A stretch of 64,000 nucleotides of DNA from Martinezella lusitana (GTDB lineage: Bacteria; Pseudomonadota; Alphaproteobacteria; Rhizobiales; Rhizobiaceae). How positions within the stretch are numbered: the stretch's first letter is position 1; every line of letters starts with the position of its first letter. The notes under the pieces are model-generated. The model did no database searches and was not told the DNA's origin. It saw only the letters and a list, made by a program, of their open reading frames with translations. A program made the translations under genes and the position numbers. Shown here piece by piece: positions 42,669-51,849 of this stretch. The stretch lies in NCBI RefSeq assembly GCF_010668395.1, contig NZ_WUEY01000016.1, positions 1 to 64,000 of the forward strand, written 5' to 3'.

Positions 42669-43535
42669 TTATAGCTTCAGGAATTGTTCCTCGCCGACAA
42701 CGCGAGCCACGAAATCCATGACGGCACGGATCGGCTCGGCGTTGCGCAAGTCGCGATGGACGACGATCCAGATGTCCCGCGAAAAGGCCGGGCCGTCCCG
42801 ATCAAGGCGCATGAGATCTGGATCTGCTTCGCCGAGAAAGAGCGGTAGGCCGGCGACGCCGACACCGGCGCGAGCGGCGATCAGATGTTCGCCGATATAG
42901 TTCAGTTCGCAGACAACGGAACGGTCAGCAGCAATGCCGAGCAGCCATTGCTGCTGCGGCATCTCGGCATAGGTCTGATCGAAGGCGATGAACTGCCAGC
43001 GTTCCGGCGCGGACAGATGGACGTAGGAGCGGTGTGCGTAGAGGCCGAAGGGCATCGCGCCGATCTTTCGTGTCACGCTGCCTGTTTCCTTCGGCCGAAC
43101 CAGCCGCACCGCGATATCGGCTTCCCGACGGCTTAGCGAGATCTGTTCTCCCTGAGCCGCGAGCGAGAGGCGGATGTCCGGGAAATCTTCATGGAAACGG
43201 GCAAGGTGGCGGGCAAGGAGTGGCGCGACCAGGACCGGCGGCGCGCTGAGCGCGACGCGGCCGACAAGAGGGGCGTGCGCGGCTTTCGCCAGCCGGGCAA
43301 TTCCGTCCGCCTCGGCCATCATCGCGGCCCCGCGCTCGCGCACGGCCTCCCCGATTGTGGTCAGACGGCAGGCGCGTGGCAATCGGTCGACCAGACGAAC
43401 GTCGAGTGCCGCTTCCAGTGCAGCAAGCCGACGGCTTACCGTCGCGTGGTCTACTTTCAGCGTGCGCGCTGCTCCGGAGAGGGTTCCAGCCTCGGCTACG
43501 GCCATAAAATGGCGAATGTCTTCCCAATCGATCAT
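42669..43535 (-). CDS. LysR family transcriptional regulator
   Basis: 288 residues: winged helix IRHFMAVAEAGTLSGAARTL with LKVDHATVSRRLAALEAALD, then an effector domain. It belongs to the LysR subgroup with a short N-terminus (MIDWEDIRHF). Its divergent neighbour at 160 bp is the Gfo/Idh/MocA dehydrogenase, the probable target now that the convergent SDR gene is only a remnant. Confidence 0.92.
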   Translation of the reverse strand: MIDWEDIRHFMAVAEAGTLSGAARTLKVDHATVSRRLAALEAALDVRLVDRLPRACRLTTIGEAVRERGAAMMAEADGIARLAKAAHAPLVGRVALSAPPVLVAPLLARHLARFHEDFPDIRLSLAAQGEQISLSRREADIAVRLVRPKETGSVTRKIGAMPFGLYAHRSYVHLSAPERWQFIAFDQTYAEMPQQQWLLGIAADRSVVCELNYIGEHLIAARAGVGVAGLPLFLGEADPDLMRLDRDGPAFSRDIWIVVHRDLRNAEPIRAVMDFVARVVGEEQFLKL

Positions 43536-43694
43536 CTGTGCGAATTCTCAAGGATCACTGGCAGATATATCGAATTTTCGCGGAGAAGGCACGCGCTTAG
43601 TCTGGATGCTGAAACAGGTTTCCGCGCGTCACGCCCAAACGCCAATCGTTGGCCGAACGACAGCGCGGAACGCAGTCCAGAAAGGCGAAACATC

Positions 43695-44810
43695 ATGTTA
43701 GTCCAGCGTCTTCGTGTCGGCATCATCGGCGTGCAGCCCGGCCGGAGTTGGGCGGCGCGCTCCCATATTCCGGCGTTGCAGGCACTCTCCGACACTTTCG
43801 ATATCGCGGGGATCGCGAACACCAGCCGGGCGAGCGCCGAAGCTGCCGCTGCGGAGACCGGGATCGCACGGGCATTCGACAACGCGGCCGAGTTGATCGC
43901 AGCGCCCGATGTCGACATCGTCACCGTCGCGGTGAAAGTGCCGCCGCATTTCGAGCTCGTGAAGGCGGCGATCGGGGCAGGCAAACACGTCTATTGCGAA
44001 TGGCCGCTCGGCAATGGCATGGCCGAGGCGGAGGAGATGGCTGCGTTGGCGCGCGCGAAAGGCAGTGTCGGCGTCGTGGGCACGCAGGCGCCCTTCGCGC
44101 CGGAAATCCAATATCTTAAGCACCTTGTCGCGGACGGCTTCGTCGGGGATGTCCTGTCCACGACGATCGTTGCCTGGGGTGGCGCCTTGCAGGGGGGCGG
44201 AACGATCCCCGACAAGAAGACCTATGGATATCTGTTGGATCGCGCCAATGGCGCCACCATGCTGACGATCCCGGTCGGTCACACCTTGTCGGCGCTGACC
44301 AGCGTGCTCGGCACAGTTTCAGCGATTTCCGCCGTACTGGCGACCCGGCGCCCTACGGCGCGGGTTCTCGATACGGGGGAGGTTCTTCCCGCGACCGCGC
44401 CGGATCAGGTTCTCGTATCCGGTGTTCTGGCAAACGACGCGCCTCTGTCGCTGCATTTTCGCGGAGGCGCACCACGCGATGGCGACGGCCTCTTCTGGGA
44501 GATCAACGGCACGGAAGGCGACATCCGCGTTTCCGGCTCTTCCGGCCAAATGCAGATGGTCCAGCTCTCTCTTCGAGGCTCGAGGGCTGAGGAAAAAGTC
44601 TTTCGTCCTTTGGAGGTGCCGGAGAGCTATCGCAACAGTTGGCCGGAAGACGTAGAAGTGGGAAACGTTGCCCGCGTCTATACCGCGATGGCGCACGACC
44701 TGCGTCATGGAACACGCACGACACCGCGCTTCGAGGACGCCGTGGCCCTCCATCGCATCATCGATGCCATCGAACGGGCTGCTGAAGGCGGTCGTCGCAT
44801 ATTGCTCTAG
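43695..44810 (+). CDS. Gfo/Idh/MocA family oxidoreductase
   Basis: 371 residues from the ATG at 43695; the frame extends to 43191 but that part lies antisense to the LysR gene. The Rossmann motif is LRVGIIGVQPGRSWAARSHI, with CEWPLGNGMAEAEEMAALAR in place of the usual E-K-P strand, as in Gal80-like and some sugar dehydrogenase members. The C-terminal domain is present to the end. It likely oxidises or reduces a sugar or inositol-type substrate; the E-W-P variant may alter catalysis because the usual lysine is missing. Confidence 0.85.
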   Translation: MLVQRLRVGIIGVQPGRSWAARSHIPALQALSDTFDIAGIANTSRASAEAAAAETGIARAFDNAAELIAAPDVDIVTVAVKVPPHFELVKAAIGAGKHVYCEWPLGNGMAEAEEMAALARAKGSVGVVGTQAPFAPEIQYLKHLVADGFVGDVLSTTIVAWGGALQGGGTIPDKKTYGYLLDRANGATMLTIPVGHTLSALTSVLGTVSAISAVLATRRPTARVLDTGEVLPATAPDQVLVSGVLANDAPLSLHFRGGAPRDGDGLFWEINGTEGDIRVSGSSGQMQMVQLSLRGSRAEEKVFRPLEVPESYRNSWPEDVEVGNVARVYTAMAHDLRHGTRTTPRFEDAVALHRIIDAIERAAEGGRRILL

Positions 44811-45164
44811 GCGGTACGCCAATGCCATTCGCCTCAACGAGTCATGGTCTGCGGTCCGCGCGTCTTCCATTCGTCCCAGTTCTGCGGCCCGTCAGGGCGG
44901 CAACATGCAAGCCGGCCGTTATCCCAAAGAATTCATCATAGAATTTCCAAACCAGCGGCATAAGACGGCCCCATGGATTGGATCAATCCTTGAAAGCTCT
45001 GCGCTCAAGCTACGGAATGATGGCCCGCGTGCACCTCTTCGCTTCGAATGCTGACGATGATCACCACAGCGTCCCGGCCGGCAGTTCAAACTCTATCGAG
45101 GACCGAGATGCCATCTACGGTTCAAGACCTACCCATACAGTTATCGACTTCCGTTGCACAAAAG
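44811..45164. other. Region with no recognised gene
   Basis: About 350 bp between the Gfo/Idh/MocA gene and the ROK regulator stop, which converge here. I see only short overlapping frames and no clear terminator. Confidence 0.4.
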
Positions 45165-46313
45165 TCAGTCGGAACTGGACCTGTTCGAAGGCGCCTCGGG
45201 ATAAAAGCGATCTGCTAGGGGAAGGCAAGCCGCACCGAGTGCTGCTGCTTTGCGCGTGTGAGAGCCTTCCCGAACGATGAGCGGCGTCGAGCTCCTCCCG
45301 TCGATTTCGCCAAGCAAAGTGCGTAATAGGGCGCACAGACGGCTGATATACTCGCTCGAAATTGCGCCGTCGACGATTACGGCAGAATAGCTGACAACTG
45401 CGGACGCCGAATAAGTCGCAAAGGCAATCCCGCGCGCCAGCAACTCCAGGTCTTTCGATAGGAGTTTCTTTTTCCGCACGACAGAGGCAAGCGATCTCAG
45501 CGGAACCATTTTGGCATCGGCGTTTGGCACGAGAACCTTTCCCAGGTTCGCACCGGAACCATCTCGCGAAAAATGGATTCGACCGTCGTGGACCAAGCCG
45601 CCGCTGACCGACTCGTCAACAAAAACGTACACAAAATCGGACAGTCCGCCACCCAGGCCGTAAATCTGCTCAGCACTGCAAGCAGCGACCGCATCATTGG
45701 AAACATAGGTCGTTACGCCAATGTCCTGACCAAAGGCTGCAAAGGCATCATCGATCTCAAGCCACGACGCGGGGTCCGAACCCATCCGCAAGGCACCCGA
45801 TGCAATTGAAGCCCCCAGGCCCTGGATGCGGGCATTTCGCTCAGAATTGAAACCCGTTCGAATCTCTTCGACGGCCTGTCGAGCAAACGCTATAACGTCC
45901 GAAAGGTTTGCCGTGCCGCGCGCAACGGATGTTTCCGTTATCACATGTCCCGTGAAATCGACGAGCGCAAGACAAGCTTTCTTTGTCCCGACGTGAAGGC
46001 CGAAAAACATCGCTCCCTGCGGGTTCAGTCGCAATGGCACATAAGGCTGCCCGACCCTGCCGCGTACCGGGTTGCCGGCGATCAGGAGACCTGCCTCGAT
46101 GAGGCTCCTTGATATCACCGAGGCGGTTTGCGCAGTTAAGCCCGAGAGCTCTGCGATCTGTGCCTTTGAGAGTTCGCCGTGGGAACGGATCAGGGACAGG
46201 ACGAGCCGTTCGTTGGCTGCACGCAGCGCGACGTGGTTGGAACCGGGGCTGACGACAACGCTTTCGAACGGCAATCGCCGCAATACTGTTGCCCCTGGAA
46301 TATGCCCTGTCAC
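45165..46313 (-). CDS. ROK family transcriptional regulator
   Basis: 382 residues. A MarR-like winged helix (ALRAANERLVLSLIRSHGEL, IAELSGLTAQTASVISRSLI) is followed by a ROK sugar-kinase-like domain beginning MFFGLHVGTKKACLALVDF. The cysteine-rich zinc motif of glucokinase-type ROK proteins is not evident, which fits a pure regulator. It is divergent from the SGNH esterase and the ribose-type transporter, its likely targets, and probably senses a sugar. The start may lie a few codons later, before GSNHVALRAANE. Confidence 0.88.
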   Translation of the reverse strand: MTGHIPGATVLRRLPFESVVVSPGSNHVALRAANERLVLSLIRSHGELSKAQIAELSGLTAQTASVISRSLIEAGLLIAGNPVRGRVGQPYVPLRLNPQGAMFFGLHVGTKKACLALVDFTGHVITETSVARGTANLSDVIAFARQAVEEIRTGFNSERNARIQGLGASIASGALRMGSDPASWLEIDDAFAAFGQDIGVTTYVSNDAVAACSAEQIYGLGGGLSDFVYVFVDESVSGGLVHDGRIHFSRDGSGANLGKVLVPNADAKMVPLRSLASVVRKKKLLSKDLELLARGIAFATYSASAVVSYSAVIVDGAISSEYISRLCALLRTLLGEIDGRSSTPLIVREGSHTRKAAALGAACLPLADRFYPEAPSNRSSSD

Positions 46314-46347
46314 CCTCTACCGCCTATTTCTATCGAATGCTGAGTTG

Positions 46348-46360
46348 GGATTATTAATCC
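46348..46360. promoter_or_regulatory. Palindrome in ROK/esterase divergent region
   Basis: GGATTATTAATCC is a perfect 13-bp palindrome around a central T, 35 bp from the ROK start and upstream of the esterase promoter. It is AT-rich as ROK (NagC/Mlc/XylR-like) operators often are, but assignment is inference. Confidence 0.4.
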
Positions 46361-46375
46361 ACAGTGACTTATCTA

Positions 46376-46404
46376 TTGACGTTCGCGCGAGGTCAAGTTT
46401 TAGT
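46376..46404 (+). promoter_or_regulatory. Sigma-70-type promoter of the esterase gene
   Basis: TTGACG (46376-46381), 17 bases, TTTAGT (46399-46404), 27 bp before the TTG start codon. The -35 is embedded in a sequence (A-x-TTA-x2-TATTGAC) that recurs upstream of the transporter genes at about 47614-47627. Confidence 0.5.
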
Positions 46405-46430
46405 CGGCGTTTTGTTGCGAGGATTACAGT

Positions 46431-47597
46431 TTGACCCGACAGTGGATAACCTCCTGGACCGCGGCTCCGATGACAGCCTGGGGGCCCGACGCGCCATTAT
46501 CAGGCTTCTACGGCCAAACCGTTCGTGAGATTGCTCGTTTAACTCTGGGTGGAACACATCTCGTTCTGCGCTTCAGCAACGAATTCGGTGCGACACCGAT
46601 AACGCTTGACGCAGTCCATGTTGCGCGAGCGGGTGAGGGTGGGCGCGTCGAGCCGTTGACGACGCAACCGGTAACATTTGGCGGCGTCGGAACGACGAAA
46701 ATCTATCCCGGTGCTCCTTGTTTCAGCGATCCGATTGAGATGGCGACCAGCCCGCTTTCGCGCGTTGCCGTCAGCTATTACAGTTCGGGTTTCGTGCCGG
46801 TGACTACCCATCACTTGGAAGCGCAACAGACGGCGTATATTTCGGTGCCTGGCAACTTCGTCGGCGCCGAGCAGATTATCGTTCAGCAAACGACAACGAG
46901 CCACTACCTGCTCTCTTCCATCCAGACCCATTCGGTTCCGCAGGCGCGGGCGATCGTTTGTATCGGCGATTCCATAACGGACGGCTTCTGCTCGTCTGTC
47001 GATACCGACCGGCGCTGGCCAGATATTCTTGCCGAAAGGCTCCAGAACGTACCCGAGTTGCAGAACGTCGCTGTGCTCAATCAGGGTATTGGCGGAAATC
47101 GCCTCTTACACAGTCGGCGCGGAGACCTATTGCTGGCGCGGCTTGATCGCGACGTCTTCAGCCTTAGAGCTGTATCGCATGTCATCCTCCTTGAGGGCAT
47201 TAACGATATCGTCTGGCCCAATACGGTTCTGGCCGGACCGGAGGAGGCGGTGTCTGCCGCGGAGATCATCGCCGGTCTCAATCAGGCCATCGCAAGGGTC
47301 AGACTGGCGGGGCCGAAGATCTGGCTTGGAACGATAACCCCGTTCGAAGGCACCTTGCCGCGATTGCCGCATGGTGGCTATTACACGCTGGACAAGGAAC
47401 GCATCCGACAAGCGGTCAATCAATGGATTCGAACGAAAAGCGGAGCCGACAGTATCCTCGATTTCGACACGGTGTTGCGCGATCCCTCTCATCCTGCGCG
47501 GCTGCTGCCGGAGTATGATTCAGGTGATCATATTCATCCGAACGATGCCGGCTACCGGGCGATGGCGAATTCGGTCGACCTCTCCCTGCTTCGATAA
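46431..47597 (+). CDS. SGNH/GDSL hydrolase
   Basis: 388 residues starting at a TTG (46431) with GAGGA 8 bases upstream. An N-terminal beta-rich domain (ITSWTAAPMTAWGPDAPLSG) leads to the SGNH domain: block I IVCIGDSITDGF (catalytic Ser), NQGIGGNRLL, LEGINDIV and the C-terminal GDHIHPNDAGYRAM (catalytic Asp and His). There is no signal peptide, so it is probably cytoplasmic. It removes acyl groups from an ester, and its position before a ribose-type sugar transporter suggests an acylated sugar or glycoside. Confidence 0.88.
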   Translation: MTRQWITSWTAAPMTAWGPDAPLSGFYGQTVREIARLTLGGTHLVLRFSNEFGATPITLDAVHVARAGEGGRVEPLTTQPVTFGGVGTTKIYPGAPCFSDPIEMATSPLSRVAVSYYSSGFVPVTTHHLEAQQTAYISVPGNFVGAEQIIVQQTTTSHYLLSSIQTHSVPQARAIVCIGDSITDGFCSSVDTDRRWPDILAERLQNVPELQNVAVLNQGIGGNRLLHSRRGDLLLARLDRDVFSLRAVSHVILLEGINDIVWPNTVLAGPEEAVSAAEIIAGLNQAIARVRLAGPKIWLGTITPFEGTLPRLPHGGYYTLDKERIRQAVNQWIRTKSGADSILDFDTVLRDPSHPARLLPEYDSGDHIHPNDAGYRAMANSVDLSLLR

Positions 47598-47613
47598 AAA
47601 TTAAGTCAGACTG

Positions 47614-47640
47614 AATTAGTTATTGACATGCGGCGCGGAT
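47614..47640 (+). promoter_or_regulatory. Possible promoter/operator of the ribose-type transporter
   Basis: AATTAGTTATTGACATGCGG repeats the A-x-TTA-x2-TATTGAC-x-T-x-CG pattern found at the esterase promoter, with TTGACA as -35. A good -10 is not obvious. The shared sequence suggests both promoters are read by the same regulator, presumably the ROK protein. Confidence 0.4.
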
Positions 47641-47694
47641 AGAGAGGAAATGTAGAGGCCGCTGGAGGAGCGCGCCCGAGCGAAGGAGGATTAC

Positions 47695-48654
47695 ATGCCA
47701 AACCAACCGAAGTGTAAGCTGTTGATGCGCCTAGCCCTGTCAACTGCAGCCAGCCTTGTGCTCGCCGGAGCGCCGCTCAACGCCAGTTTTGCCGCACCGC
47801 TAAAATCGATTTTGTTCGTAAATCCGCTTCCACAATATCCAGCCTGGCGGTTGATCGGCGATTGTATTGCTCAGGAAGCGAAGGCAAAGAATGTTGCGGA
47901 AACGGAATCAGGCCCAACCGGTGCCCTGAACGCAACCGTGATGATCCAGCAGATCCAGCAAGGCATCGCAAATTCCCCTGGCGCCATCATCACCTTTCCG
48001 GCGAGCGATGGCTTCGCACCAATTCTTCAGCAGGCCCGCGACGCCGGTATCAAGACGGCAACGCTTTATGGCGCCGGCGGCAAGGCCTCCGGCGCTGACG
48101 TGAATGTCGGCGCAAACTTCGGCCGGGTCGGAGAGATATTCGCAGAGGCGATAGCAGAGCGCGACGGGGAGCAAAATGTCGGCCTCATGGTGCAAGGACC
48201 CACGGGAGTTGGAAAAGCGTTTTCCGACGCGTTCACAGCGGCTGCAGCCAAGACAAAGAATGTTAAAGTGGTCGCCGTCATTTACACGAACGATGATCCC
48301 GCGAAGGCTCTCGATCAAGCCAATGCATTGCTGACGGCGCATCCGGAGATCAACGTCATCGCTTCGCACATGGGAACGGCGACGCAGGGCGCAACCTCAG
48401 CCATTCGCGCGAAGGATCTCGTCGGGAAGGTAGTGTTTGTTGCCAATGGAACCGCGGGCGGGGGCCGTGAAGGACTTGCGGACGGCACTGTCTACAAATT
48501 GATGCTTCAAGACCTTTGCACCGCCGGCAAGCAGGTCGTGGACTCGGTGGTCGATCTCCATGATGGCAAAACAGTCCCGGAGCAACTTGACGTTGGCGTG
48601 CAGATGTTCTCCGCCGATGGGGTTCAGGCCTATCTCGACAAGGGCTGGCAATGA
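47695..48654 (+). CDS. Ribose-type sugar ABC transporter substrate-binding protein
   Basis: 319 residues with a signal peptide (LALSTAASLVLAGAPLNASF, cut near FAA). The mature part is a type I periplasmic-binding fold (SILFVNPLPQYPAWRLIGDC, QGIANSPGAIITFPAS, LLTAHPEINVIASHMG). It delivers a sugar to the ATPase/permease pair encoded next. Its stop overlaps the ATPase start by 4 bp. Confidence 0.88.
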   Translation: MPNQPKCKLLMRLALSTAASLVLAGAPLNASFAAPLKSILFVNPLPQYPAWRLIGDCIAQEAKAKNVAETESGPTGALNATVMIQQIQQGIANSPGAIITFPASDGFAPILQQARDAGIKTATLYGAGGKASGADVNVGANFGRVGEIFAEAIAERDGEQNVGLMVQGPTGVGKAFSDAFTAAAAKTKNVKVVAVIYTNDDPAKALDQANALLTAHPEINVIASHMGTATQGATSAIRAKDLVGKVVFVANGTAGGGREGLADGTVYKLMLQDLCTAGKQVVDSVVDLHDGKTVPEQLDVGVQMFSADGVQAYLDKGWQ

Positions 48655-49454
48655 GTGGTTCTTCGCAGCGACTAGGGAATGTTTCCTCTATGTCAGGGAC
48701 GCCGGCTCTGGAACTCAAGGCGATCTGCAAGTCGTTTGGCCAGGTACGAGCGCTCACCAATGTCGATATCGCTGCCTTTCCGGGCGAGGCGCACTTCATC
48801 GTCGGGGACAATGGTGCAGGAAAATCAACGACATTGAAAGTGTTGGCAGGGATCCACCAACCCGATGCCGGTGAATTGCGGATCAACGGCGTTGAAACCA
48901 GCATGCGCGATGCATCGCAAGCGCATCGACACGGCATCGCTGTCGTTCACCAGGATTTGGCCCTGGTCGAATGTCTCGACATTGCGACCAATATGGCGCT
49001 CGGGGCAATCCCGCGAAAAAGGCGGTTCATTCTTGATCGCAGAAGAATGGAGAGAGAGGCGACAGAGGTTCTCTCCGAGCTCAAGATCCGGGTCGGTTCT
49101 GTTCGAACCCAGATCGGGTTGCTTTCGGGGGGCGAACGACAGATCGTTGCGATAGCGCGAGCGGTACGCATGAATCTTCCAATCATTCTCCTGGACGAGC
49201 CGACAGCTGCGCTTGGTGTGCGCGAGACCGCCCATGTCGGCGAAATCCTTGACGAGCTTCGAGGTCAGGGAAAGACTGTCATCTGTATCAGCCACGATCT
49301 GGAATTCGTCTTTGCCCACGCGGATCGCATCACCGTCATGCGGCTAGGGAACACTGTCGCAACCTGCCTGCGCGGTGCGACGAGCCGCGACGAGATCGTC
49401 GGCATGATTACAGGGACGATCACAGCTTCCACAGCCAACGCGGGTACGCAATGA
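48651..49454 (+). CDS. Sugar ABC transporter ATP-binding protein, single domain
   Basis: 267 residues with one nucleotide-binding domain: Walker A GDNGAGKST, signature LSGGERQI, Walker B ILLDEPTAAL and the switch His in ISHDLEFV. RbsA-type proteins usually have two such domains (about 500 residues), so this transporter uses the FrcA-like half-size form as a homodimer. The signal-free start at 48651 overlaps the binding-protein stop; Met14 (48690) is an alternative. Confidence 0.9.
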   Translation: MSGSSQRLGNVSSMSGTPALELKAICKSFGQVRALTNVDIAAFPGEAHFIVGDNGAGKSTTLKVLAGIHQPDAGELRINGVETSMRDASQAHRHGIAVVHQDLALVECLDIATNMALGAIPRKRRFILDRRRMEREATEVLSELKIRVGSVRTQIGLLSGGERQIVAIARAVRMNLPIILLDEPTAALGVRETAHVGEILDELRGQGKTVICISHDLEFVFAHADRITVMRLGNTVATCLRGATSRDEIVGMITGTITASTANAGTQ

Positions 49455-50452
49455 CGATGACCGTAACTGACAACGATGAAACACGCAGGCGTCGTTTTTC
49501 CGCTGAAACGTTCCTACGCTCAGAACTGACGCTTATTCTCGTCATATTGGCGATTGCCATCGCCACGTCGCTCCGCAATCCGAATTTTCTAAACGTCGGA
49601 AACCTTACTGACATTGTCCGGGCTGCTGTCATCTACTTCGTGATGGGATGCGGGGCATCGCTGCTTATGATTGGCGGCGGTCTCGATTTCTCTGTCGGCT
49701 CGGTATTTACCTTAGGGGGTATTTCGGCCGCCTGGCTGATGCAGGTTGCCGGGGTTCCGTGGCCATTGGCTGTTCTGGGCGGTCTGGGTATGGGTGTAGC
49801 CGCCGGCTACATCAACAGTCAGGTCGTTGCGCGCTTGCACGTGCCGCCGATCATCGCGACACTTGGGACATATTTCATCATCACCGGCCTTTGCGTGCAG
49901 ATTACCGACGGCCAGGACATCGTGCCGCTACCCAAAGACTTTCAGCATCTGGGTCAGGGCTCCTTTTTCGGCCTGCCCTTCATCGCGATGTATGCCGTCA
50001 TCATAGGCCTGATCTTCTGGTTCCTGCTTGAGCACACACCATTCGGGATCGAGGTCAGGGCGGTTGGCGGCAACCGGAAGGCCGCTGTTGCCAACGGGCT
50101 TAGGGTCGCGCGTATCGAGACGGTCCTCTACGTGCTGGGCGGCGCGGCTGCCGCGCTGGCCGGCATCATCTACGCCGCGCGCGTTGGCAGCGGCCAGGTC
50201 TCTGCGGGCGGGGCAAACGTCACTCTCTCCGTCGTTACCGCTGTCTTGATCGGTGGTATTAGTCTCCTGGGGGGCCTGGGAAGCATAACTGGCGTTGCCG
50301 TCGGAGCGATATTGCTATCGGAAATCGACAACGCGCTGATCGTCGCGGCAGTTCCGCCTCAGTACAACACCATCGTGGTCGGTGTTATCTTGATCGCTGC
50401 GGTTGCCATCGATCATGTCCGTCGCGAGCGCCTCTACAAGGTACGTCGATGA
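49451..50452 (+). CDS. Ribose-type sugar ABC transporter permease
   Basis: 333 residues with about ten hydrophobic spans, RbsC family. GGGLDFSVGSVFTLGGISAA and the EAA-like GGNRKAAVANGLRVARIE are family blocks. It overlaps the ATPase gene by 4 bp, and the next small ORF overlaps its stop in the same way. Confidence 0.92.
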   Translation: MTMTVTDNDETRRRRFSAETFLRSELTLILVILAIAIATSLRNPNFLNVGNLTDIVRAAVIYFVMGCGASLLMIGGGLDFSVGSVFTLGGISAAWLMQVAGVPWPLAVLGGLGMGVAAGYINSQVVARLHVPPIIATLGTYFIITGLCVQITDGQDIVPLPKDFQHLGQGSFFGLPFIAMYAVIIGLIFWFLLEHTPFGIEVRAVGGNRKAAVANGLRVARIETVLYVLGGAAAALAGIIYAARVGSGQVSAGGANVTLSVVTAVLIGGISLLGGLGSITGVAVGAILLSEIDNALIVAAVPPQYNTIVVGVILIAAVAIDHVRRERLYKVRR

Positions 50453-50595
50453 AGCAAGCTCATGAGGGCGCCGTTCCCGAGATATGCCGGCTGCCCGGGA
50501 CGTTTTCGCATGATGGACTGGACACAACGGCAGTGCAATTGCGCAGCAGCTCTCTGACCTTCGTCCTGGCGATAGATGCCAGAAGGTTCGAATGA
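50449..50595 (+). pseudogene. 48-residue truncated last gene of the ribose-type operon
   Basis: An ATG overlaps the permease stop by 4 bp, the same coupling as the other genes of the operon, and opens a 48-residue frame (MKQAHEGAVPEICRLPGTFS onward). It ends at 50593-50595 without a recognisable domain. The coupled start suggests a once longer enzyme gene cut short when the sequence now carrying the nucleotidyltransferase gene arrived. Family unknown. Confidence 0.4.
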
Positions 50596-50711
50596 ACCAT
50601 CGCAACCTCTTTTTGCCATAGCGAAGCGTCCGGCGTCGATGGTCTGGTAAGGGTGCGCATCGTCTCGCGCGAGAGCCATGCACGTCTAATCTTGCGACGT
50701 ATCATCTCGAT

Positions 50712-50742
50712 CGTTATACTGTTTTTGGGAAACAGTATAACG
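50712..50742. repeat. Perfect 13-bp inverted repeat upstream of NTase gene
   Basis: CGTTATACTGTTT (50712-50724) and AAACAGTATAACG (50730-50742) with a 5-base spacer, ending 13 bp before the start codon at 50756. As DNA it has the form of a repressor operator; as RNA it would make a strong hairpin next to the translation start. Such self-controlled leaders are common for toxin-antitoxin and defence genes, but no binding protein is evident. Confidence 0.65.
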
Positions 50743-50755
50743 CCGGACCGAACTT

Positions 50756-51849
50756 ATGAAGTCCATCGACCTCGTGTATCAGACGATGCTCGCCGAGCTG
50801 GGTCAGCGTTCGCTCGACGCCGCTTGGACGGCCGATTTCCCCCCGGAGGGTCGGTTCACCCGGCAAACATCAAGGGGCGCAAATACTGGTACTTCGACAT
50901 TCCAGATGGGCATGGTGGTACGAAACGTCGTTACGTCGGCTCTGCTGATGATCCGGATATCGCGGGGCGTGTAGCTGATCATAAGCGAGACAAGGACGAT
51001 CTACGCGCTCGTAGGCGCTTGGTAAATACCCTGACCCGCGAAGGCGGGATGATCGCCCCTGACGCCATGTCGGGCGACATCGTCGAGGCTCTTGCCGATG
51101 GCGGTCTTTTTCGACTCCGGGCTGTTCTCATCGGCACGGTGGCCTTTCAGTGCTATTCGGGGCTGCTGGGCGTCCGCCTTCCCATGGCCGCGATCCTGAC
51201 CGGCGATGCGGACATCGCCCAGGACTATGCCATCAGTCAGGAGGTTGAAGACAGTCTGCCTCCGATTGTTGAGCTGCTGCAGGGCGTCGACGCCAGCTTT
51301 CGGCCAGTTGCGCATCGATCGGGGTCGGCCGCCTCTTCGGCGTTTCAAAATACCGACGGCTACCGGGTTGAATTCCTGACGTCGAACCGTGGTTCGGATG
51401 CCTACATCGACCAACCGGCGAAGATGCCCGCCCTTGGGGGCGCCAGCGCGGATCCACTGCGCTTTCTCGACTTTCTCATAAGGGAACCCGTCAGGACAAT
51501 GCTGCTCCACCGAAGCGGTGTCCCAGTCGTCGTCCCTGATCCATCCCGGTATGCGGTCCACAAGCTCATAGTCGCCAGCTGCCGGCATACTGACAGCCAG
51601 GGGCTGGCGAAGCGCGAGAAGGACGTTCGTCAAGCTGGCCTGCTCTTTGAAGCCTTGCAGCAGACAAGGCAGTCTGCCGATTTGGCGCTCGTCTACAACG
51701 AAGCCTGGGAGCGCGGGCCTGCGTGGCAAATAGGTATTCGAACGGGGGCGGGAATGCTGCCGGCACAAGATGCCGAGCGGTTCAACACGGTCCTGATCGA
51801 GGGCGCAAAGAAAAACCGCGAAGAAATTGAACTTCCTTTTGGAGAATAG
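50756..51849 (+). pseudogene. GSU2403-type nucleotidyltransferase-fold protein, frameshifted
   Basis: The ATG at 50756 reads MKSIDLVYQTMLAELGQRSL and RFT; loss of one C in the run at about 50857-50862 then shifts the frame. The rest continues in another frame as ANIKGRKYWYFDIPDGHGGT and on to 51849, giving about 364 residues in all. The NTase core is GTVAFQCYSGLLGVRLP with the D-x-D in LTGDADIA. The family is known by fold; its substrate is not established. It is isolated between two catabolic operons and preceded by a strong inverted repeat, which suggests a horizontally acquired unit. Confidence 0.72.

Noticed and set aside
43191..43694. 168-residue N-terminal extension of the Gfo/Idh/MocA protein
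   Set aside because: It is antisense to the LysR gene, while the Rossmann motif begins a few residues after the ATG at 43695.
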